From: Hirsutella rhossiliensis
Taxonomy: Eukaryota; Ascomycota; Sordariomycetes; Hypocreales; Ophiocordycipitaceae
Reading direction: 5' to 3'
Length of the DNA: 64,000 nucleotides
NCBI RefSeq assembly: GCF_020360975.1
Contig: NW_025408671.1
Coordinates: forward strand, 2,666,001-2,730,000
Part shown: positions 56,744-64,000 of the stretch, piece by piece
How positions within the stretch are numbered: position 1 is the first letter of the stretch
How the letters are laid out: each line of letters opens with the position of its first letter
Notes under the pieces: generated by a model
Database searches by the model: none
Seen by the model: only the letters and a program-made list of their open reading frames with translations
Told to the model about the DNA's origin: nothing
Made by a program: the position numbers and the translations under genes

Positions 56744-58245
56744 GATGGGCAGGCGGTTCTCGAGGGTTTATTGCTGGTCAGATGGAGGGAATTTGCCTGT
56801 GCTGGCCGAGATGGTTGCGAGAGGAGGAATGGGAGCGAGACTCTCGCGGTTGGTGTGGGCTACTTGATGTGGCACGCACGAGACTGGGTCCCCCGCCCGG
56901 GCCTGCGTCGGGACGGGAACCAAAAAAAAAAAACCCCTCGCTGGATATGCTGCTGCTGTGCCCTACTTGTTACTACCTCGCTGCCTCTGCTTGGCTTGTC
57001 CTGATTGACTGAGCTACAGCTGCTGACCTTGCTACCCAACCACATAGTGGCTAGCATCCTCGCGTCGTTTCATCTTAGTCATGAACGGCCGCCACAAGTA
57101 GCTTCTACTCTTTTTTTCCCCTGCCTGCAACTTGGTCGTTCCAGGCTTCTGATGGTGGGGAAGGACGAAGGAAGCCGTCATCTTGCCTTGTTACGAAACG
57201 CCATCCTCGCTCAATTCACAGCCGATGGTTCGGCCTGACGTCCGTGGTACCAAAGTACATCAAGCAGTCCAGCCACACCTACCCTACACTTCCAACCCAC
57301 CAACTTAGTAGTTTCGCGCTGACATCCCCCCGTCTCTCCTGGAAGACAAGCTGCATTGGCACTGGGCGACCAACTGGCGACCAGGTCATGGATGATACCG
57401 GCGGTACCGTGTCGAGGTAGAAGGAGGCAACGGCCGTCTTCGGCCGTTGGCTGGACCCCAGATGAGTAACGGCAAAGGCACAGCCCAGGACGGGAGATGC
57501 AGCCGGTGCTTGTTCCGACTGCAGTCACCATTGGCCAGCCGCCGCAGGAGGGAAGACGTCTCCAAGCGTCTCTCCAGCTCCCATCGACCACCATGTGCAA
57601 GTTCAGGTGCTGTCACCCACTGTCTGCAGCCGTAGGGCTCGGACTCACCTGGAGCGCAACAGAAGCTTCCGATGGGGCCAGAGTCGAGACCATTATGATC
57701 CGGACACCAAGGCCACGATGCCTCGCTTCGCGAGTCCGTTTCGTGACATGTCTTGGCATTGTTTGGTTCTGTGCAAGTTAATGCTCGAGGCATGAAGTCG
57801 ACAGCCAGCCTTGCCGCCCGCCGTCTCTTGCTTCTGCCGCCTATCATTCGTCCATGCCCAGCTGGCACCCTTGGAGCAGCGTGCTGTCTAGATACCCCGC
57901 CGACACACAGTTCCCACGCGCACATCAAAGTACTAGTACATGCACCGCCAGCCTCTCCCGCCGAGGCGGCAATTAGGTTAGGAGGCTACCTACCGACTGT
58001 ACTGTACCTGCCGTTCGCAGCCGAGTAGAAGATTCCTCTCTGCCAAACATCTTAAGGCCAGAAGCCATCCAGGTCAGCATCACGACACCGCATCCCCATT
58101 CACCCCATCACGCGCCTCGCCATCCATTGCTCGGACGACATCCCCTCCCCCCCGAGCCGGGCCCACCGCCACGCGCCCCAACCGACTTCTTTTCCACGCC
58201 TGTCGCATCGCATCGTCGCCACGGCCTCGGCCACGCGACGCGACC
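56744..58245. promoter_or_regulatory. Divergent promoter region of cdb4-like gene and SNF5
   Basis: About 1.5 kb. Contains a 12-nt A run near 56923, a perfect 9-bp hairpin (57428-57449) and pyrimidine-rich stretches. No coding region is seen. Confidence 0.45.
57428..57449. repeat. Perfect 9-bp hairpin
   Basis: CAACGGCCG (57428-57436) and CGGCCGTTG (57441-57449) are exact reverse complements around a 4-nt loop TCTT. GC-rich and stable if single-stranded; it may be a CGGCCG-centred binding palindrome. Confidence 0.75.
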
Positions 58246-60494
58246 ATGGCCTCCCTGCCGTCCTCGTCGACGGGCCCTGCGACGACGGCGGCCAGCGCGA
58301 CGGCGGCCGACGACAAGGATCTGGCCCCCTCGGCCTCGGCAGCCGCCGACATGCCTGTCCGCACCAAGGAGTCCTTCAGCAGGCTCATGGTGGAGCGCTA
58401 CACCACGCGCGACGCCCTCGCCGCCGCCGCCCTTGGCCAGCAGCTCCAGCAGACGAGAAAGTCGTCGCAGGAGACTCGCGAAAGGATCCAAGAGTACCGC
58501 ATGCTGCGCAACGAGTACAAGCCGTGGTTCCCCCCGAGCAGGCTCTACGGCGAGGGCTACAACGGCTTCGCCAACGGCTACACCGAGAACCAGACCCATC
58601 CGCCCTCGTCGCGCATCGTCTATCCTTCGCAGAAGCCCCGCCCTGGCCGCCGCACCACCCCGGTTTTCAAGTACACGCGCAAGGACATGCTCAAGCAGGC
58701 AGACCAACACGAGGAGCTTGTTCCCCTGCGCCTCGAGGTCGAGTGGGACAAGATCAGGCTGCGCGATACCCTCACCTGGAACCTGCACGAGCGCATCCTC
58801 CACGTCGAGCTCTTCGCCGCCCAGTTGGTCGAGGACATGGGCCTCAAACCCCCCGCCGCCCAGCCCGTTTACGAGCAGATTGTCCACCAGATGCGCGAGC
58901 AGCTCAACGACTTCTACCCCTTTGCCTTTTCCGACGAGGACGCCCTGGACCCCGAACTCCCCTACGCGGCATACAAAAACGACGAGATGCGCGTCCTCAT
59001 CAAGCTCAACATCACAATCGGTCAGCACACCCTCGTCGACCAGTTCGAATGGGAGATCAACAACCCCTCCAACTCGCCAGAAGAGTTCGCCGCCAGCATG
59101 GCCCGCGACCTCTCGCTGAGCGGCGAGTTCACCACGGCCATTGCCCACTGCATCCGCGAGCAGTCGCAGCTCTTCACAAAGAGCCTCTACAGCGTCGGCC
59201 ACCCCTTTGACGGAAGACCGGTTGAGGACTCGGACCTGGTGTCCGCTTTTCTGCAAACCCCCTTGCCCTCCGTCTTCCGGCCGCAGCAGCAGGCCAAGGA
59301 ATACGCCCCATACATGTACGAACTCAACGAGGCCGACCTCGAGAGGAACGAGATGGTCTTCTCCAGGGAACAGCGACGGCAAAAACGCTCCATCAACAGG
59401 AGAGGCGGGCCGCAGCTCCCCGACCTCAAGGAGAGGCAACGGACCATCCGCACCCTCATTGTCTCCTCCGTCCTGCCCGGTGCCGCGACTGACGTCGAGG
59501 AGAGCCGGCTCTACAAGAGGGCCGCGGGCGCATCGCGCAAGAGAACAACGCGTGACGGAGAGATATCCGACTCAGACGAGAGCGAGGACTCGGCCCCCGA
59601 GTCCCCTGCACCATCATACCTCGTCGGCGGCACTGCTCGGACCAGGGGGATGCGCGGGGCGGCCTCGGCGGCTCAGCAGAGGATGGCGAACCTGGGCCGC
59701 TCCGAGACGCCCGAGGTGAGCGCCGCGCTCCACCACCACGAGACGAGGACGTCGCGCCGCTTCCGCGAGGAAACTGAGGAGCCTCTGCACCTGTGGGTGA
59801 CGCTCAGGATCAACAAAGACAAGCTGCGGAGGGTGATGAGGGGCGACTACCGCGACCTGAGAACGGCGTCCCAGCCGCAGACGCCCTTACCGGCAGTCCA
59901 TGCCAGAGCCCCCAGCGCCTCGGGCGGACTGCGGACAAGGCCACCGCTGCCACCGCCGCCGTCTGCCCCCGCCGCGTCGACTCCCCAACCCCCCGGAGCC
60001 TATCCTCCCGGCCAGATCGGCCGCCTGCCCGCCCCTCCGCCCGTCCCGGGCCAGTCGCCTCCGCCCGCCGTGAGTTTTGTCCCCAATTCCGCGCCGAACC
60101 CCGGCGGCTTGGCTTGACTGACGTCGGCCCTTGCTCTCCTCTTCACCTTGTTTCCCCCATGCAGCCCCCTCCCCCCGAATGGCTCATCTCGGCTCTGAAG
60201 CAGCTGGAGACGCAGTACCCCAACGGCGACAACTTTGAGGCCATTATGAAATATTCGTACCTCGACCCTGTGACAGAGCTGCCTATCCAGAGCCAGCCGC
60301 TCCCCGACGGCGTCAAGTACGCCTGGCTGCCGCGCATCCGGTGCCTCGACTGTACAACGAAGCTCTACACGCCCGGCCCGGACATGACGGCGCAGAAGTT
60401 TGAGGCCCACCTCAAGTTCTCGGGCCACCGTGACAAGGTGAGGCAGAGGCTCGCTGCGCAAAGCGCTGCCGCCGACGCCGGGCCGTCTGGCTGA
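58246..60494 (+). CDS. SNF5: Snf5/SMARCB1/INI1-family chromatin-remodelling subunit
   Basis: Two exons, 58246-60069 and 60165-60494 (intron 95 nt, phase 0), giving 717 residues. The two SNF5 repeats are clear. Repeat 1 is at about 157-225 (LVPLRLEVEWDKIRLRDTLTWNLHE) and repeat 2 at about 247-312 (EMRVLIKLNITIGQHTLVDQFEWEINN, LSLSGEFTTAIAHCIREQ). A conserved segment follows at about 350-420 (ADLERNEMVFSREQRRQKRS). A Pro-rich linker (about 575-612) leads to a second-exon domain with a C2H2-like set: Cys668, Cys671, His690 and His696 in CLDCTTKLYTPG and FEAHLKFSGH. The family is a core subunit of SWI/SNF (Snf5) or RSC (Sfh1); I lean to Snf5 but cannot separate them here. The start ATG follows a CA/CG-rich leader. 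It is convergent with PDS5. Confidence 0.9.
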
Positions 60495-61242
60495 TGGGTA
60501 GTTGGGAAGAAGAACGGGGCCGCCTTGTCCCCGTGGAAAGTGGCAGTTTTACTGGGCAGTGGCCAAGCGCCGGCTATTCTATTTCCCCGAGGCCAAGGGG
60601 GTGAAAGAGATCGTGTATGTGCGCCTCCCAGACAGGAAGTAGGAACATGAAAAAGAAGGACGCACTTGGGGATCCGCAGTTGTACATAGCCTTGTTGTCT
60701 GGCGAGGGTTAATTGTTTGATGGCACTACGAGGCAGGCGGTGCATCGGAGAGCCTCGAAAACAAACTTGTCACTGGTTTTCTTCCCCTGCTTCTGTGAGA
60801 GACTCCGTTCAATCTGGTTTGTCGTTGGCCTTGCCTCTCTTTGCCCCGCTCGCCTGGAACTCGTGGCTTTTTGGAGGAGGAGGAGGAGGAGGAGGAGGAG
60901 GAAGATGAGATTAGTCGACGGGCCACGAACCGCCAAAGCATCGGTTAGAGAAAAGGGGTCAGATGGGAGCAGAGGGCAGACGGCAAGGGAAATGCACCAA
61001 AAGCCACAGTCTCATGGCAGCTCGCACATACACAGAACCGACAATTGTCATGGAACGGGGGAAATATGCCACCTCATAGACCTAGAAGAGCAGCAATGTT
61101 CCAAGTCTCCATCAACACAACCCTGTCGCCTCCAGCCACCTATCGAGACAAGAAGCCGAATGAACAAAACAACTATACAGAGTGCAGGGTTGAGTCCCAC
61201 ATGAAACCCGCGACAGCCTCCCAGTCCTCGGGGCAAAACGAA
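60495..61242. other. Convergent intergenic region SNF5/PDS5
   Basis: About 750 nt of 3' flanking DNA with a GGA tract at 60873-60903. No gene is seen. Confidence 0.5.
60873..60903. repeat. GGA trinucleotide tract
   Basis: About ten GGA units in the spacer between the convergent SNF5 and PDS5 genes. Confidence 0.7.
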
Positions 61243-64000
61243 TCAGTCATCATCGTCGTCCACTTCCATCTCTGACGAGTCCCTGGCAGTTCCCCGTCTG
61301 CGCGCTCGGCTGCCTCGCTTGCTCGTTTCCAACTGGTCCCCCATGCTGGTCTTGGCCGCCGATGGTTTCTCCTTGGCCTTGGCCTTTGCTTCCTTTTGCC
61401 CGTTCCTCCTCGATGCAGTCGCGCTCTCTTCCTCAGACTCGTTGTTGCTATCTTCGCCTCCACCCTCCTCTTCCGATCCTTCGTCGCTGGCTGCCGGCTC
61501 TCCTTGATCACTAGAGGAATCGCCGTCTTTTTCATAGTCCCAAACTGCCACGCCATCCAGCATCTCCTCCTCGTCGTCGGCATCGTCCCGTTCCTTGTAG
61601 TCAGAGACATTGTGAGCACGGCTGCTGCGACGACGTTCCGACAGTGCTAGCGTTGGGGACGTCGCCTGCTTCCTTGCTTTTGGCGTCTTTGGCTTGGGCG
61701 TCTTCTTCGTTGCTGATTTTGTCGCCTTCGCCTTCGATTTAGACCGCTCCCTGACGGCCGTTTTGGCTCGCTTGGCCGGCGGGTCTGCCCCGTCATTCAT
61801 GGACTTGCGTTTCTGATGAGGCAAGTTAATACTCTTGGAGCTCTTCGTCTCGTGCACGCAATCGAGAATCTTACCTTCTTGCGATCCAGGGCCCGGATCA
61901 TGTCGTCCAGACGCTCGTCCAGCTCGTCCGGGATGTATTGCTTCTTTGCAATCTGCTGCGCCACCTCACTGGACGGCAGGGCCGTGTACAGCCCAGTGGG
62001 AAGCCCTACCTTGCCAGGCCATGCCTGGAAGCTCCAGTTCCTCCTTTCTTGAAACTTGCGGATCACCGCCTGGGCCAGGTCGCTCAGCACGTAGAGGTTC
62101 TCGCTCGTGTCAGAGTTGACGCCATCTCGCGTCTGCTTGACTCTCTCGGCATACTTGTAAATCAAGGAGATGTTCTCCTCGGTCGCAATGGCCCCTAGGT
62201 AGAAGAGGAAGTAGTTTGCAAAGTCGGCAAGATCCTCGGTGTTGGAAGTGTAGTCGGGATGGTGTGCCAGTAGGGGAATCAGCCTGCCCATGATAGCCTC
62301 CAAGATCTGCTGCTTCTTCTCCCCGTAGCAACGAGCCCGGGATCGAATCCAAGTCTCTACCCGGTTCTTGAGATCGGTCACGGGCTCGAAGGCGACCAGA
62401 AACAGGATTGTGTGGAACCTTGCCCGGAGCTTTGCACGCGTCAGGTAGTCTTGCAGCTTCTCCATGAACCGCCGACGGACCTGAAGCTCGCTGTCCTGAA
62501 TCAGCTCGGCAAGCTTGTTGAAGCTTGTCGGCTCAAGCTGCTCGTCGTATTTCTTGACAGTGCACAGCTTCAGCGTGAGGAGTCCTGCTAGCAGCCGAAG
62601 GCGCTTCCTGTGGTGCAAGGGTGTGTCCTTGGTCTTGCAAAACTCCCCTTCGTTGACGACAAAAGTCTTTAGCAGCTTGAAAACTGGCTTGATCCTCTCC
62701 TCGGCGTCGGGCTCCTCCTCCGTCGCCATGGCTTGGTTGGCCAATATCCTGAGTGACAGGCACTTGGCTTGTAGTTCCTCGTCCAGCTCGGCGTCGTCGA
62801 TCCACGAAGGATCCGAATCGGCCTTTGCATCGGTCCGCACCTCACGGAGGATCTTCTTGATGGTCAAGTCGTGGATCGCTTCGTCCGAGTCGGCGGTGAC
62901 CATGGGAGCAAGGCGTTCGAGCTGGCTGATCGCGGCCAGCCTCGTGAGAAAGTGCGGGGAGCCATAGTTCAAGTCCTTCATGACATTCCTCAAGAGATTC
63001 GTAGCCGTCACTTTGCTCTTGTCGTCGTTCTTGGCAAGAAGAACATTGACTGCGTACTTGGCAGACTTTGGGGGGGACCCGTAGAGTGCGTAGTTCATAA
63101 GCGTCTGGGTGAAGCCCCTGTCGTAGTTGATGTCTTGAGGGTATCTCTTGGAGTAGGATGAATATGCTTTCAGAATGTCCACCACCGCCGGGTCGTTACG
63201 TCTCTTGTCCGTTGGCGCCTGCTCAATAATCTCCTTGCGCAGTTCTTCTGCGTGCGCCTTGAAAATGTCGGGGTTTCGCTGCGATATGTCGTTCAGCACC
63301 TGATGGGCGACCCCGGCGAACCCCTCCTTGTCGCTTTTCGAATAGTCCATGATGGTCGCGAGATGGCTGCGGTTGAACATGAGGCAGCTGGAGCGGTAGA
63401 GAAGGGGGATGAGTGTGTCGAGACAGGCAGCCGCCGCGCCGGCCTGAATCTTAGTGATGAGCTCGTTGATGGCTCTCCGCACCGTCTTGAAGTCGCTCTC
63501 GGACTCGATGGCGTACTTGACGAGCTGGTAGCTACGGCGATCGTTGAGCTTGGCGAACTTTTGAAGGTCGCCGCGGACCTTGGCCGGGTCGGCGAAGAAG
63601 GCGCCGAGCCACTGGAACGTCTTGGCCAGGCTTGCCTTGACCTTTTCCTCGTTGGCATCCACGACTCCGCCGTTGTAGGCTTCGCACTGCTGAATAAAGA
63701 TGGCGACGCCCTTTGCGAACTGAGGTTGCCGCGCCTGCATGGCCAAGAAGGCCTTCTGGGCAGGATTGTCCAGGGATTTAAGCATGAGGAGGATCCGCTC
63801 GGCGCGTATCCTGTCCTGGTCCGCCGGACCGACGCCACCCTTGCCCTGAGCAGACTGGGAAGCGTTCTTGGCCCCCTTGCCCTTGATGAGGGGGTACTTG
63901 AGGGGCACAAGACATTCGAACATGACGCGGTCGAGCAGGATGTTCAGGTCGGGATCGTTGGCGTAGAATGCGTTGATGATGCGCGACGGGACGCCGGACA
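61243..64000 (-). CDS. PDS5: Pds5 sister-chromatid cohesion protein (5' part outside window)
   Basis: Minus strand, at least two exons: 64000-61875 (open to the window edge) and 61812-61243, with a 62-nt intron joined in phase 0 (DRKK|KRKS). The visible part is about 900 residues. The N-terminus lies beyond 64000: the frame stays open through SRIINAFYANDPDLNILLDRV before MFECLVPLKYPLIKGKG. The body is alpha-helical HEAT-like sequence (ERILLMLKSLDNPAQKAFLAMQ, NPDIFKAHAEELRKEI, LRLLAGLLTLKLCTVKKYDEQL, RRRFMEKLQDYL). The tail from the last exon is charged: basic (KRAKTAVRERSKSKAKATK), then long Glu/Ser acidic runs ending in an Asp run, typical of fungal Pds5. Pds5 binds cohesin and controls its loading, release and acetylation. 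Confidence 0.92.

Noticed and set aside
58108..59439. Long minus-strand open frame (443 codons)
   Set aside because: Antisense shadow of the SNF5 gene; Gly/Arg/Val-rich with no domain, produced by third-position GC bias.

Overview
The window is nuclear DNA from a filamentous ascomycete. Genes are intron-bearing, with short introns (mostly 47-110 nt, GT...AG, CT-rich before the acceptor). Intergenic spacers are long and GC-rich, and leaders are CT-rich. The conserved proteins match fungal core families: Iwr1, Mrh4, Tip41, Aurora kinase, Atp23, Pro1, glycyl-tRNA synthetase, Cla4, Jsn1-type PUF, Rco1, PA2G4/Cdb4, Snf5 and Pds5. I infer a Sordariomycete, perhaps hypocrealean, but the sequence alone does not prove the order. 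There is no sign of bacterial DNA, virus, plasmid, CRISPR, rRNA or convincing tRNA.

Layout. 1-2200: no gene. 2201-4267 (+): F-box/LRR protein. 5510-6715 (+): four-exon histidine-phosphatase-fold protein resembling TFIIIC tau55. 6716-11512: long gene-free leader region. 11513-12643 (+): Myb-like regulator. 14063-15457 (-): Iwr1. 16734-17968 (+): CBM48 protein. 18377-20206 (+): Mrh4 helicase. 21123-22829 (+): unrecognised acidic/basic protein. 23113-24053 (-): Tip41. 24894-26208 (+): Aurora kinase. 26536-27363 (-): Atp23. 27964-29484 (+): glutamate 5-kinase. 29952-32182 (+): glycyl-tRNA synthetase. 32183-35626: gene-poor. 35627-38282 (+): Cla4. 39774-40220 (-): small secreted Lys/Pro-rich protein. 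41.2-41.9 kb (-): possible decayed gene. 44519-48120 (+): RRM+PUF protein. 49923-53971 (-): Rco1-like double-PHD protein. 55118-56743 (-): PA2G4/Cdb4. 58246-60494 (+): Snf5. 61243-64000 (-): Pds5, cut by the window edge.

Most genes are independent housekeeping units. There is a loose theme of chromosome and chromatin biology (Aurora, Pds5, Snf5, Rco1, RNA polymerase II import by Iwr1, TFIIIC-like tau55) and of kinase/phosphatase signalling (Tip41, Cla4, Aurora), but nothing supports an operon-like or metabolic cluster. Three divergent pairs share upstream regions: Tip41/Aurora, Atp23/Pro1 and Cdb4/Snf5. Spliced models were built by hand from reading frame, splice signals and family conservation. 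All exon phases were checked arithmetically, but no transcript data were available.

I found no clearly new multi-gene system. The least explained items are the unrecognised 568-residue protein, the Myb-like regulator with its 4.8 kb gene-free upstream region, the repetitive secreted protein, the stand-alone CBM48 protein and the 41 kb remnant.
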